Shown here: piece by piece, positions 38,663 through 49,500 of the stretch
Numbering within the stretch: the stretch's first letter is position 1
Layout of the letters: each line of letters opens with the position of its first letter
DNA from: Paractinoplanes aksuensis
GTDB lineage: Bacteria > Actinomycetota > Actinomycetes > Mycobacteriales > Micromonosporaceae
Assembly (NCBI RefSeq): GCF_024137025.1
Contig: NZ_JAMYJR010000028.1
Location: forward strand, 1 to 64,000
Length of the DNA stretch: 64,000 nucleotides
Reading direction: 5' to 3'
Translations under genes and position numbers: made by a program
The notes under the pieces: generated by a model
Seen by the model: the letters and a program-made list of their open reading frames with translations, nothing else
Told to the model about the DNA's origin: nothing
Database searches by the model: none

Positions 38663-39927
38663 GCGTCGCCACTGATCCGCCCGCGGTGGAGCCGCTGCCG
38701 CCGCTACGCCGCAACCGCGACTTCCGGCTGCTCTGGCTGGGCGCGGGCGCGGCCCTGCTCGGGGCCCGGGCCAGCGCGGTCGCCTACCCGCTGCTGATGA
38801 TCTGGGAGCACGGCTCACCGGGCGCGGCCGGTCTGGTCGCGGCGGCCGCCCTGCTCCCGAACCTGCTGGTGCAGCTGCCGGCCGGGGTGCTGGTCGACCG
38901 CTGGGACCGCCGCCGCATCATGATCACCTGTGACGTGATCGGCCTGGTCACCATGCTCAGTGTGGTCGCCGCACTGCTGGCCGGTCACCTGTGGCTGTGG
39001 CACCTGATGATCGCCGCCTTCGTCGAGGGCAGCGCGGGCATCCTCTACCGGCTCTCCGAGCGGGCCGCGGTGCGCCACGTCGTCCCGGCCGCCCAGCTGC
39101 CCGCCGCGCTCTCGCACAACGAGGCCCGGGGGCAGGCGGCCGGGCTGGCCGGGCAGCCGGTCGGCAGCGGGCTCATCGCCCTGATCCGGTGGGGGCCGTT
39201 CGCCTTCGCGGCCGTGGCCCACGCGGTGTCGCTGGTGACCCTGCTGTTCATCCGCCGCCGTTTCCAGGCCGACCGGGCCCGGGGCGACCGCAGCATCCGG
39301 CGCGAGCTGGCCGAGGGCGTGCGCTGGGTGTGGAAGCAGCGGTTCATGCGGACCGCGGTCGGCGTGCTGGCCGCCAGCAACCTGCTCTTCCAGGTGATCA
39401 GCCTGTCCATGCTGCTGATCCTCAAGGAGGGCGGCAGCTCGCCCGCCGCGGTCGGCATCATCGGGCTGCTCTCCGGCGGCGGCGGGGTGCTCGGCGCGAT
39501 GACCGGCTCGTGGCTGATCCGGCGGCTCAGCCCGGTGCGGCTGCTGGCCGGTGCGCTGGCCCTGTGGGGCCTGCTCACCGCGCCGATGGCGGTCACCGAC
39601 CACCCGGTCGCGATCGGCGGGCTGTTCGCCGCCATGAGCTTCGCCGGCGCCCTGCTCAACGTGGCCGCCACCGTCTATCAGGTGCAGATCACCCCGGACG
39701 AGCTGCAGGGCCGGGTCACCAGCGTGTTCGCGGTGATCGGCTCCGGTATGAACTCGGCCGGCGCCGCCCTCGGCGGTGTCCTGCTGGTCGCCCTGGGCGT
39801 CACCACCACCGTGCTCGGCGTCGCCGCCGCGATGGCCGTCCTCGCGATCGGCGCCCTGCTCAGCCCCGCGATCCGGGCCGGCAGCCGGGAGCTGGTCGAA
39901 GCCAACGCCGCTATGGACGGCCGGTAG
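38659..39927 (+). CDS. MFS exporter (EntS/MFS_3 type)
   Basis: A 422-residue membrane transporter with about 11-12 helices. LRRNRDFRLLWLGAGAALLG opens the first helix and LVDRWDRRRIMI is the cytoplasmic loop 2-3 signature. The second half repeats the pattern with GSWLIRRLSPVR. It belongs to the branch that includes the enterobactin exporter EntS and macrolide pumps. ATG 38659 overlaps the carbamoyltransferase stop. It is a likely second exporter for the peptide, in addition to the MMPL protein. A 73-base gap follows before the next gene; no terminator is obvious there. Confidence 0.92.
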   Translation: MSVATDPPAVEPLPPLRRNRDFRLLWLGAGAALLGARASAVAYPLLMIWEHGSPGAAGLVAAAALLPNLLVQLPAGVLVDRWDRRRIMITCDVIGLVTMLSVVAALLAGHLWLWHLMIAAFVEGSAGILYRLSERAAVRHVVPAAQLPAALSHNEARGQAAGLAGQPVGSGLIALIRWGPFAFAAVAHAVSLVTLLFIRRRFQADRARGDRSIRRELAEGVRWVWKQRFMRTAVGVLAASNLLFQVISLSMLLILKEGGSSPAAVGIIGLLSGGGGVLGAMTGSWLIRRLSPVRLLAGALALWGLLTAPMAVTDHPVAIGGLFAAMSFAGALLNVAATVYQVQITPDELQGRVTSVFAVIGSGMNSAGAALGGVLLVALGVTTTVLGVAAAMAVLAIGALLSPAIRAGSRELVEANAAMDGR

Positions 39928-40000
39928 CCGCGATAGCGACGGAATATAGCCACCCGCCCGAGACTTCGGGGCACACCCATTCCTAAGGCGGTACCTCTCG

Positions 40001-40981
40001 ATGATCATCGACGCTTCCGACCCGCGGGCCCTGCCGGTCGTGGTCCACGCCGAGCCGGCCGACCCCGGCCTGGCCGAACTGCTCGCCACCCGGCGGGCCG
40101 AACTGCGCGGCCTGCTCGGCACGCACGGGGCCGTGCTGCTGCGGGGCTTCCCGGTCGAGGGCGTCGCGGACTTCGAGAACGTCGTCCGCGGCCTCTCCGG
40201 CGACCTGCTGACCTACGCCGAGCGCTCGTCGCCCCGGCACTCCATCAAGGGCAACGTCTACACCTCCACCGATTACCCGCCGGAGGAGGAGATCTTCGTC
40301 CACAACGAGAACTCGTACCAGGCGACGTGGCCGCGCACGCTCTACTTCTACTGCGTGGCCGAGCCCGAGACGCAGGGCGCCACCCCGCTGGCCGACATCC
40401 GCCGGGTGTACGAGCTGATCGACCCGGCCGTCCGCGACGAGTTCGCCCGGCGCCGGTGGTCGGTCGTCCGCAACTTCCACGAGGAGTTCGGCCTGAACTG
40501 GCGCGAGATCTTCGGCACCGACGACCGGGCCGCGGTCGAGGCCTACTGTGCCGAGCGCCGGCTCGAGGTGGAGTGGCGCGGCGCCGACGGCATGCGGACC
40601 CGGGCCGTCCGCGACGCCGTGCACACCCACCCCGACTCGGGCGAGACGGTGTGGTTCAACCACATCACGTTCTTCCACCACACGACGCTGCCGGCCGACG
40701 TCCGGGCCGGGGTGCTCGAGCTGTTCGGCGAGGACGGCCTGCCCAGCAACACGTACTACGGCGACGGCGGCCGGATCGACGACGACGTGCTCGACCACCT
40801 GCGCGCCTGCTACCGCCAGGCGACCGTGCGCTACGACTGGAAGCGGCGCGACGTGCTGGTGGTCGACAACATGCTGGCCGCGCACGGCCGGGAGCCGTTC
40901 ACGGGACCGCGCAAGATCGCGGTGGCGATGGCCGAGCCGCACATCCCGGCGGCCACCCTGGCCGCGCCGGCGGTGGGCTGA
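40001..40981 (+). CDS. SyrP/TauD-like Fe(II)/2-oxoglutarate oxygenase 2
   Basis: A 326-residue TauD-family oxygenase. Ligands are HNE starting at His101 (IFVHNENSYQATWPRTLYFY) and distal His295 (NMLAAHGREPFTGPRKI). It shares the KGNVYTST(D/E)YP region with oxygenase 1, but the two diverge widely, so they probably act on different residues or carriers. The family known best here (SyrP, AsnO-like) carries out beta-hydroxylation of Asp or Asn. ATG 40001 has a weak AGG-type RBS. It starts the second biosynthetic transcript with the thioesterase, MbtH and NRPS3/4. The target residue is unknown; the Asn-like modules 4, 7 and 10 are candidates. Confidence 0.88.
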   Translation: MIIDASDPRALPVVVHAEPADPGLAELLATRRAELRGLLGTHGAVLLRGFPVEGVADFENVVRGLSGDLLTYAERSSPRHSIKGNVYTSTDYPPEEEIFVHNENSYQATWPRTLYFYCVAEPETQGATPLADIRRVYELIDPAVRDEFARRRWSVVRNFHEEFGLNWREIFGTDDRAAVEAYCAERRLEVEWRGADGMRTRAVRDAVHTHPDSGETVWFNHITFFHHTTLPADVRAGVLELFGEDGLPSNTYYGDGGRIDDDVLDHLRACYRQATVRYDWKRRDVLVVDNMLAAHGREPFTGPRKIAVAMAEPHIPAATLAAPAVG

Positions 40982-40983
40982 CC

Positions 40984-41751
40984 ATGACGACCCGTACCGT
41001 GCAGGGCGGTTGGTTCCGGGTCCACCACCCGCGCCCGGCCGCCACCACCCGGCTGTTCTGCTTCCCGCACGCGGGCGGCAGCGCCAGCGCCTTCTGGGAC
41101 TGGCCCCGCTTCCTGCCCGACTCGGTCGAGCTGGTCGCCGTCCAGTACCCGGGCCGCCAGGACCGGCACGGCGAGCCGCTGCCGGCCGACCTGACCACCC
41201 TGGCCGAGCAGATCGCGCGGGTCGTCGCGGGCCGGCTCGACCGCCCGACGGCGTTCTTCGGGCACAGCATGGGCGCGACAGTCGCCTTCGAGGTGGCCCG
41301 CCGGCTCGAACCACGCTACCCGTCGCCGCTGGGCCGGCTGTTCGTCTCGGCCCGCAAGCCGCCCTCGACCCCACCCGGCCCGCTCGAGTTCCGCACCGAC
41401 GAGCAGGTCATGACCTACATCCGCAACCTCGGCGGGGCCGGCGCGGCGCTGCTCGAGGACGAGGACCTGCGCGAGCTGACCCTGCCCATGCTGCGGGCCG
41501 ACTTCCAGCTCGTCGAGCGCTACCGGTACACCGCGGGCGCGCCGGTGACCTGCCCGATCACCACGATCGGGGGCGACGCCGACCCGACCTTCACCGAGAC
41601 CGACGCGCTCGGCTGGAAGGCGCACACCACCGCCGGGTTCGACTCCCACGTCCTGCCCGGTGGCCACTTCTACACCGAGACGGCCGCGCCCCAGCTCGTC
41701 CACCTGCTGGCCGACCGGCTCGGCTCGCTCGTGCCGCGACAGCGCGCCTGA
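40984..41751 (+). CDS. Type II thioesterase
   Basis: A 255-residue alpha/beta hydrolase of the GrsT/RifR type. The nucleophile is Ser95 in FGHSMGATVAFE. The oxyanion region is CFPHAGGSA, and the catalytic His is in LPGGHFYTE near the C-terminus. Such enzymes clear misprimed or stalled carrier domains. ATG 40984 starts two bases after the oxygenase stop, so the two are coupled. It does not replace the release domain fused to NRPS2. Confidence 0.94.
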   Translation: MTTRTVQGGWFRVHHPRPAATTRLFCFPHAGGSASAFWDWPRFLPDSVELVAVQYPGRQDRHGEPLPADLTTLAEQIARVVAGRLDRPTAFFGHSMGATVAFEVARRLEPRYPSPLGRLFVSARKPPSTPPGPLEFRTDEQVMTYIRNLGGAGAALLEDEDLRELTLPMLRADFQLVERYRYTAGAPVTCPITTIGGDADPTFTETDALGWKAHTTAGFDSHVLPGGHFYTETAAPQLVHLLADRLGSLVPRQRA

Positions 41752-41770
41752 TTCCAGGAGACCCGACGTT

Positions 41771-41986
41771 ATGGCCACGAACCCTTTCGACGATCCCGAG
41801 GGCACCTTCCTGGTCCTCGTCAACGACGAGGACCAGCACTCGCTCTGGCCCGAGCGTGTACCGGTCCCGCCCGGGTGGACGGTCGGCCTGGCCGCCACCA
41901 CCCGGGCCGCCTGCCTCGAGCACATCGAGCGGGAGTGGGCCGACATGCGCCCGCGGAGCCTGCGCGAGCACCTGCGGGTGGGCTGA
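41771..41986 (+). CDS. MbtH-like protein 2
   Basis: A 71-residue NRPS accessory protein. Pattern: FLVLVNDEDQHSLWPERVPV, PPGWTVGLAATTRAACL, EREWADMRPRSLREHL. Unlike copy 1 it keeps the usual SLWP. ATG 41771 follows AGGAGAC at some distance. Its stop overlaps the start of NRPS3 (TGATG), suggesting it serves NRPS3 and NRPS4. Two copies in one cluster may be interchangeable or specific; the sequence does not say. Confidence 0.95.
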   Translation: MATNPFDDPEGTFLVLVNDEDQHSLWPERVPVPPGWTVGLAATTRAACLEHIEREWADMRPRSLREHLRVG

Positions 41987-44900
41987 TGGACGTCGAGAGC
42001 ACCGAGGGCCGCCCGCTCACCCCGGCCCAGACCGGCGTCTGGTACGCCCACCAGCTCGACCCGACCCGGGCCACCTACAACATCGGCGAGTACGTCGAGA
42101 TCCGCGGGCCGATGGATCCGGAGCTCATGGCCGCGGCCGTGCGCCACATGGTCGGCGACTTCCCGACCATGCGCCTGTACGCCGTCCGGCCCACCCCCGA
42201 CGGTCCGCGCCAGTTCCTCGGCCCGCCCGCGCCACTGCAGCAGATGGACCTGACCGCCGATCCGACGCCGGGCGCCACCGCGCGGGCCTGGATGCGGACC
42301 GACATGGACCGCGCGGTCGTCGTCGACGGCGACGTGGCGACGTTCGCGTTCCTCCGGCTCGGACCCGAACGCTGGTACTACTACCAGCGCGTGCACCACA
42401 TCGCGGTCGACGGCTGGACCGGCATGCTGGTCGCCCAGCGGGTGGCCGAGATCTACACCGCCCTGGCCGCGGGGGCCCCGGTGCCGCCGCCCCCGCCCGG
42501 TGACTGGGCCGCGATGCTGGACGAGCAACGCGCGTACGCCGGTTCCGAGGCGTACGAGGCCGACCGGCGCTACTGGACCGAGCGGTTCGCCGACCGGCCG
42601 CCGGCCCCGACCCTGGCCGTCCACCCGGCCGGCGAGTACGCGGCGGCCCCGCTGCGCCGCACCGTCCGGCTCTCCGAGGCCGACACCGCGCTGCTGCGCG
42701 AGACGGCCCGCCGGGCCCGGACCCTGTGGTCGGTCGTCGCCTTCGCCGCCACCGCGGCCTACCTGCACCGGATCACCGGCGAGAACCGGATCGCGATCGG
42801 GATGCCGGTCACCGCCCGGACCACCCCGCTGGCCCGCAACACCCCCGCCCTCGCGGCCAACGTGGCCCCGCTGCGGATCGAGGTCGACCCGGCCCAGCCG
42901 CTCGACGCGCTGACCCGCCGGGCCGTCCAGGAGATGCGCCAGGCCCTCAAGCACCAGCGCTACCGCTACGAGGACCTGCGTCGCGACCTCGACTACACGA
43001 TCGACGAGCTCGGCCCCTCGGGCCCGCATGTCAACGTCATGTCGTTCGACTACGAGCTCACCTACGCCGGCAATCCGACCACCGCTCACAACCTGCGGCT
43101 CGGCCCGACCGACGACCTGACCGTCGCCGTCTACGACCGCGGGGAGGGCGACGGGCTGCGCATCGACTTCGACGCCAACCCGGCCCGCTACCACCTCGAC
43201 GAGGTCGCGGTCCACCAGGACAGGTTCCTGCGCGTGCTGCGCGCGCTGCTGGCCGACCCGGAGCTGGCCGTGGGCGACGTCCCGCTGCTGACCGGGTCCG
43301 AGCGCGAGCAGGTGCTGTCCGACTGGAACACGACCCCGGGGGCGCCCGCGGACACGGCGTTGCCGGCCGCGTTCGCCGCGATCGCCGCGCGGACGCCGGA
43401 CGCGGTGGCGGTGCTCGGCGACGGCGTCCGGCTCAGCTACGCCGACCTCGACGCCCGGTCCGACCGGCTCGCCCGCCGGCTGGTGGCGGCCGGGGCCGGG
43501 CCCGAGGACCCGGTGGCCCTGCGGCTGCCCCGGTCGGCCGACATCGTGGTGGCCGTTCTGGCCGTGCTCAAGGCGGGCGGCTGCTACGTGCCGCTGTCCG
43601 AGGGTTATCCGGCCGAGCGTCTGGCCTGGATCCTGGACGACATCGGCGCCGCCGTCGTGCTCACCGACGACCCGGAGGCCTGCTCGGACTTCGCCGGGGC
43701 GGCGACCGTCCTGCCGGTGGCCGATCTCGAGGCGCCCGGCGTCGCGTTGCCCGCCGGTCCGCATCCCGACCAGCTCGCATACGTCATGTACACCTCGGGT
43801 TCGACCGGGCAGCCCAAGGGCGTGGCCGTGCGGCACCGCGACGTGGCCTCCTTCGCCGCCGACCGGCTCTGGGCCGGGGGCGCGCACGCCCGGGTCCTGA
43901 TGCACGCCTCGTCCGCGTTCGACGCCTCCACGTACGAGCTGTGGGTCCCGCTGCTCACCGGGGGCACGGTCGTCGTGGCCCCGCCCGGCCCGGTCGACGC
44001 GGCCGTTCTGGCCCGCATGATCGCCGAGCACGGGGTCACCGCCGGGTTCTTCACCACCGCGTTGTTCAACCTGCTGGCGGCCGAGCAGCCGGGCTGCTTC
44101 GCCGGTCTGCGCGAGGCCTGGACCGGCGGTGACGTGGCCTCACCGGCCGCGCTGAACCGGGTCGCCGCCGCTTGCCCGGACGTCGTGCTGGCCAACGGCT
44201 ACGGCCCGACCGAGACGACGACGTTCGCGGCCACCTACCAGCGGCCGTCCGGCCCCGGCCCGGCCGGCGCCCTGCCCATCGGCCGCCCCCTGGACGGCTC
44301 CCGGCTCTACGTGCTCGACGTGGAGCTGCGCCCGGTCCCGCCCGGCGTGGTCGGTGAGCTGTACGTGGCCGGGGCCGGGGTGGCCCGCGGCTACGCCGGG
44401 CGCCGGGGCCTGACCGCCGAGCGCTTCGTGGCCTGCCCGTTCGCGGCCGGCGAGCGGATGTACCGCACCGGCGACCTGGTCCGCTGGCGGTCCGACGGCG
44501 TGCTCGACTTCCTGGGCCGGGCCGACGGCCAGGTCAAGCTGCGCGGCTTCCGGATCGAGCTGGGCGAGATCGAGACGGCGCTGACCGGGCTGCCCGGCGT
44601 GGGACGGGCCACCGTGCTGGTCCGCGAGGACCGGCCCGGCGACCGCCGGCTGGTCGGCTACGCCTCGCCGCTGCCGGACGCCCCACTCGACCCGGCCCGA
44701 TTGCGCTCCGCGCTGGGCGCCGTGCTGCCCGACTTCATGGTGCCGGCGATCGTCGTGGTGGTCGCCGAACTGCCGATGACCACCAACGGCAAGGTCGACC
44801 GCCGGGCCCTGCCCGCCCCGCAGTTCGGCGGCGGCGACGGGGAAGCGGGCACGGCCCGCGAGACGCTCGTGGCCGGGGTCTTCGCCGAGGTGCTGGGCGC

Positions 44901-46509
44901 GGCCACGGTCGGGGTGGCCGACTCGTTCTTCGACCTGGGCGGCGACAGCATCATGGCGTTGCAGCTGGTGTCCCGGGCCCGGTCGGCCGGGCTGGCCCTG
45001 ACCGTGCACGACGTGTTCACCCACCGCACGCCCCGGGCCCTGGCCGCGGTGGCCGGCGACCTCGGCGCGGCCGTCCGCGAGGAGCCGGGTGCGGCCCTGG
45101 GCGACGTCCCGCTGACGCCGGTGATGCGCTGGTTCGCCGGGCTGGGCGGTCCGGTCGCGGGTTTCCACCAGTACGTGGTGGTGCGGACCCCGCCCGCGGC
45201 CGGAGTCCCCGAGGTGCGCGCGGCCGTCCGGACCCTGCTGCGCCGGCACGACTTCCTGCGCGCGCGGCTGGACCGCACGGACGGCTGGCGGCTCACCGTG
45301 CCCCCGGCGTCCGAAGTGGACTGCGACTCCTGGGTGACCCGGATGGACATCCGCGGCTGGGACGAGGCCGAGCTGGCCCACGTGACCACGCTGCAGGCCG
45401 CCGCGGCCCGCGGCCGGCTCGACCCCGAGGCCGGCGTGACCCTGCAGGCGGTGTGGTTCGACGCCGGGCCGGGCGAGCCGGGCCGCCTGCTGCTGGCCGC
45501 GCACCACCTGGTCGTCGACGGGGTGTCCTGGCGCATCCTGCTGGCCGACCTGGCCACGGCCTGGTCCGGCGGCGAACTCGCGCCGGCGCCGACGTCGTTC
45601 CGGGGCTGGGCCCGCCTCGAGGCCGCCAAGACCGTGCCGGCCGACGAGGCGCCGTTCTGGCGCGAGACCCTGGGCGCCGCGGAACCGCCGGTCGGGCGGC
45701 GGCCGCTCGACCCGGCCCGGGACACGATGGCGACCCGCCAGGAGCTGACCGTCGAGGTGCCGGCCGACGTCACCGAGGCGCTGCTGACCCGGGTGCCGGC
45801 CGCGTTCCACGCCAAGGTCGACGAGGTGCTGCTGGCCGGGTTCGCGGCCGCGGTGACCCGGTGGCGCGAGCGGCGCGGGGACGGCGCCGGCCCGGGAGTC
45901 CTGCTCGACCTGGAGAGCCACGGGCGTACCGGGGAAGGTCTGGACCTGTCGGAGACGGTCGGCTGGTTCACCAGTGTGTACCCGGTGCGCCTGCACGCCG
46001 CCGGGGAACCCGGGGCGTTGCTCAAGGCGGTCAAGGAACAACTGCGCTCGGTGCCGGACGGGGGCGGCGGTTACGGCCGGTTGCGTTACGGCCCGGACGC
46101 CGCGCAGTGGGCCGAGCGGCCCGCACCCCAGTTCGCGTTCAACTATCTGGGCCGGTTCGGCGACCACCGCGAGGGCGAGTTCAGCCCGGTCGCGGTCGGC
46201 GGCGGCGGTGACCCGCGCCAGCCGCTGACCCACGCGGTGACGCTGGACGCGCTGACCCGGGACCACGCCGACGGCCCCCGGCTGCACGCCACCTGGTCGT
46301 GGCCGGTCCGCGTGCTCTCCGCGGCCGAGGTGCGCGGGCTCGCGGACGAGTTCTTGGCTGCCCTGCGGGCGCTGGCCGAGACCCAGGACGGCGGGCTCAC
46401 CCCGTCCGACCTTTTGGTGCGGCTGAGCCAGGAACAGATCGACGCGCTCGGCGCCCTGAGCACCGACACCGCGGACACCGACGAGTACGAGTGGGAGCTG
46501 TCGAAGTGA
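41986..46509 (+). CDS. NRPS3: C-A-T-E, probable initiation module
   Basis: A 1507-residue single-module synthetase. C (HHIAVDGW at 137) resembles EntF/DhbF-type C domains (PLTPAQTGVWYAHQLDP, YNIGEYVEI). A (YTSGSTGQPKG near 601) has pocket DAYFWGGTFK by eye, in the branched-chain aliphatic range (Val/Ile-like). T has Ser988 in LGGDS. E has HHLVVDGVSW at 1173 and intact motifs ETVGWFTSVYPVRL and VPDGGGGYGRLRY, so it should give a D residue. The tail GGLTPSDLLVRLSQEQIDAL is typical of a donor docking end after an E domain. The leading C domain implies an N-cap or acyl group, but no loading ligase is in the window. Its stop overlaps NRPS4 as GTGA. Confidence 0.95.
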   Translation: MDVESTEGRPLTPAQTGVWYAHQLDPTRATYNIGEYVEIRGPMDPELMAAAVRHMVGDFPTMRLYAVRPTPDGPRQFLGPPAPLQQMDLTADPTPGATARAWMRTDMDRAVVVDGDVATFAFLRLGPERWYYYQRVHHIAVDGWTGMLVAQRVAEIYTALAAGAPVPPPPPGDWAAMLDEQRAYAGSEAYEADRRYWTERFADRPPAPTLAVHPAGEYAAAPLRRTVRLSEADTALLRETARRARTLWSVVAFAATAAYLHRITGENRIAIGMPVTARTTPLARNTPALAANVAPLRIEVDPAQPLDALTRRAVQEMRQALKHQRYRYEDLRRDLDYTIDELGPSGPHVNVMSFDYELTYAGNPTTAHNLRLGPTDDLTVAVYDRGEGDGLRIDFDANPARYHLDEVAVHQDRFLRVLRALLADPELAVGDVPLLTGSEREQVLSDWNTTPGAPADTALPAAFAAIAARTPDAVAVLGDGVRLSYADLDARSDRLARRLVAAGAGPEDPVALRLPRSADIVVAVLAVLKAGGCYVPLSEGYPAERLAWILDDIGAAVVLTDDPEACSDFAGAATVLPVADLEAPGVALPAGPHPDQLAYVMYTSGSTGQPKGVAVRHRDVASFAADRLWAGGAHARVLMHASSAFDASTYELWVPLLTGGTVVVAPPGPVDAAVLARMIAEHGVTAGFFTTALFNLLAAEQPGCFAGLREAWTGGDVASPAALNRVAAACPDVVLANGYGPTETTTFAATYQRPSGPGPAGALPIGRPLDGSRLYVLDVELRPVPPGVVGELYVAGAGVARGYAGRRGLTAERFVACPFAAGERMYRTGDLVRWRSDGVLDFLGRADGQVKLRGFRIELGEIETALTGLPGVGRATVLVREDRPGDRRLVGYASPLPDAPLDPARLRSALGAVLPDFMVPAIVVVVAELPMTTNGKVDRRALPAPQFGGGDGEAGTARETLVAGVFAEVLGAATVGVADSFFDLGGDSIMALQLVSRARSAGLALTVHDVFTHRTPRALAAVAGDLGAAVREEPGAALGDVPLTPVMRWFAGLGGPVAGFHQYVVVRTPPAAGVPEVRAAVRTLLRRHDFLRARLDRTDGWRLTVPPASEVDCDSWVTRMDIRGWDEAELAHVTTLQAAAARGRLDPEAGVTLQAVWFDAGPGEPGRLLLAAHHLVVDGVSWRILLADLATAWSGGELAPAPTSFRGWARLEAAKTVPADEAPFWRETLGAAEPPVGRRPLDPARDTMATRQELTVEVPADVTEALLTRVPAAFHAKVDEVLLAGFAAAVTRWRERRGDGAGPGVLLDLESHGRTGEGLDLSETVGWFTSVYPVRLHAAGEPGALLKAVKEQLRSVPDGGGGYGRLRYGPDAAQWAERPAPQFAFNYLGRFGDHREGEFSPVAVGGGGDPRQPLTHAVTLDALTRDHADGPRLHATWSWPVRVLSAAEVRGLADEFLAALRALAETQDGGLTPSDLLVRLSQEQIDALGALSTDTADTDEYEWELSK

Positions 46510-49500
46510 CAACGCCGTCGATCCAGGACATCCTGCCGCTCTCGCCGTTGCAGGAAGGCCTCCTGTTCCACGCGCTGACCGACGAGGTCGACGTGTACCG
46601 CTCGCAGTTCCGGCTCGACCTGGACGGCGAGGTCGACGCGGGCGCCCTCCGGCGGGCCGCCCAGGCCCTGCTGGCCCGGCACGACAACCTGCGGGTCGCC
46701 TTCCACCACGAGGGGCTGGCCGAGCCGGTGCAGGTGATCCGGCCCGCGGTCAAGGCGCCGTGGCGTCAGCACGACCTCAGCCGGCTGGACCCGGCCGCCC
46801 GGGACATCGAGGCCGACCGGATCGCGGCCGAGGAACAGTCCGAGCCGTTCGACCTGGCCGTCGCCCCGCTGTTGCGCTGGCGTCTGCTGCGGCTCGGGGC
46901 CGGCCGCTACCGCCTCATCCTGACCGCCCACCACCTGCTGTGGGACGGCTGGTCGGTGCCGGTGCTGCTGCGCGAGCTGTTCTCGCTGTACGCCGGGGCC
47001 GAGCTGCCACCCGCGGTCCCGTACCGCCGCTTCCTGGAATGGCACCGGGAGCAGGACCGCGGGGCGGCGTCCGACGCCTGGCGGACCGCGCTGGCCGGCC
47101 TGCCCGGCCCGACCCTGGTCGCGGCCGGGGCCGAGGCGGGGGAGCAGGCCGACGTGCGGCAGCCGCTGCCGCCGGAGGCCGTCGAACGGCTCGGCGCCCT
47201 GGCCCGCCGGCTCGGGGTCACCGTGAACACGGTCGTTCAGGCCGCCTGGGGCCTGCTGCTGGCCCGGACCACCGGGTCCGAGGACGTGGTGTTCGGCGCG
47301 ACCGTCTCCGGCCGGCCCCCGGAACTGCCCGGCATCGAGCAGATGATCGGGCTGTTCATCAACACCGTCCCGGTCCGGATCCGGCTCACCCCGGGCGAGA
47401 CGGTGGCCGAGCTGCTGACCCGGGTCCAGGCCGAGCAGAACGTCCTGCTCGCCCATCACCACCTGCGGCTGGCCGACATCCAGCAGCTGGCCGGGGGCGG
47501 GGCGCTGTTCGACACCACCACCGTCTTCGAGAACTACCCGCTGGACGCGGCCGCGTTCGCCACCCTCGGCACCGGGCTCCGGCTGGCCGGGGTCGGCTTC
47601 GACGACGCCACGCACTACCCGCTGTCGCTGGCCGTGCTGCCCGCGGACGGGCTGACCCTGCGCGTGATGTACCAGCCCGCCCGGTACACCGAGGCCGAGG
47701 CCGGCGCGTACGTCGAGCGCCTGGCCCGCCTGCTCGCGGCGTTCGCCGACCGGCCCGAAGCCGTGGCCGACCACCTCGATCCGCTCTCGGCCGACGAGCG
47801 GCAGCGGGTGCTCGTGGACTGGAACGTCACCGGGGGCGAGCCTCGCGCCGGCTCCCTGGTCTCGCGGTTCGCCGCGGCCGTCACCCGGCGCCCGGAGGCC
47901 GAGGCCGTGGTCGCCGACGGACTGACCATGACGTACGCCGAACTCGACGCCCGCACCGACCGGCTGGCCCGCTGGCTCATCGCGGCCGGGGTGGGCGCCG
48001 AGACCCCGGTCGCTCTGAAACTGTCCCGGTCGGCGCACGTCCCGGTGGCGTTCCTGGCCGTGCTCAAGGCCGGTGGTTGCTTCGTGCCGCTCTCGGAGGG
48101 GCTGCCGCCCGACCGGATGGCCTGGGTGCTGCGGGACGTCGGCGCCGCGGTGCTGGTGACCGACGACGTGGCCGGCAGTGCCGCCTTCGCGGGCGACACC
48201 CTGGTGCTGGACGTGACCGACGACAGCGAGCCGCCCGGCTCGTACGGGCTCGCCTCGCCCCACCCGGACCAGCTCGCCTACGTCATGTACACCTCCGGCT
48301 CGACCGGTGTCCCCAAGGGCGTCGCCGTCCGGCACCGCGACGTGGTCGAGTTCGCCCTGGACACCCGGTGGAACCCGGACGGGGACCGGATACTCATGCA
48401 CTCCTCGTACGCGTTCGACGTGTCGGTCTACGAGATCTGGATCCCGCTGCTGGCCGGGGCGACCATCGTGGTCGCCCCGCCCGGCCCGGTCGACGCCGAC
48501 GTGGTCGAGCGGGCCGTGGCCCGGCACGGCGTGACCACGGCGTTCTTCGCCACCGCGCTGTTCAACGTGCTGGCCGAGGTGCGGCCGGGCTGCTTCGCCG
48601 GGCTGCGCGAGGTCAGCACCGGCGGCGACGCCGCCTCGGCGGTCGCGGTGCGCCGGGTGCTGGCCGCCTGCCCCTCGCTGCATCTGGTCAACGGGTACGG
48701 CCCGACCGAGACGACCACCTTCTCGACCACCTTCGTGATGTCCGGCGGGGCCGACATGCCGGCGGCGCCACCGATCGGCGGCCCGACCGACAACACGCGG
48801 GTCTACGTGCTCGACGCCGCGCTGCGCCCGGTTCCGCCCGGCGTCGCCGGTGAACTCTACGTGGCCGGGGCCGGCCTGGCCCGGGGCTACACCGGTCGTC
48901 CCGGTCTGACCTCGGAACGGTTCGTGGCGTGCCCGTTCGCGCCCGGCGAGCGGATGTACCGCACCGGCGACCTGGTGCGCTGGCGGGCCGACGGCGTGCT
49001 CGACTATCTGGGCCGGGCCGACCTGCAGGTCAAGCTGCGGGGCTTCCGGGTCGAGCTGGGCGAGATCGAGGCCGCGCTCAACCGGCTGCCCGGGGTGGGC
49101 CAGGCCGCCGTACTGGCCCGCGAGGACCGCCCGGGCGACAAGCGCCTGGTCGCGTACGCCTCCCCGGTCGAGGGAACCACGCTGGACGGCCCGCGGCTGC
49201 TGGCGGCGCTGGCCACCGGACTGCCCGAGTACATGGTGCCCGCCGTGGTCGTGGTGGTGCCCGCGCTGCCGATGACGACCAACGGCAAGGTGGACCGCCG
49301 GGCCCTGCCCGCGCCGGAACTGCCGGCCTCGGCCGAGCCGGTCGGGCCGATGTCGCCCCCGCAGGCCGCCCTGGCCGAGGTCTTCGCCGAGGTGCTGGGG
49401 ATCGAACGGGCCGGCGCCGACGACTCGTTCTTCGACCTCGGCGGCGACAGCATCATGACGCTGCGCCTGGTCTCGAGGGCCCGCACGGCCGGGCTGGTGT

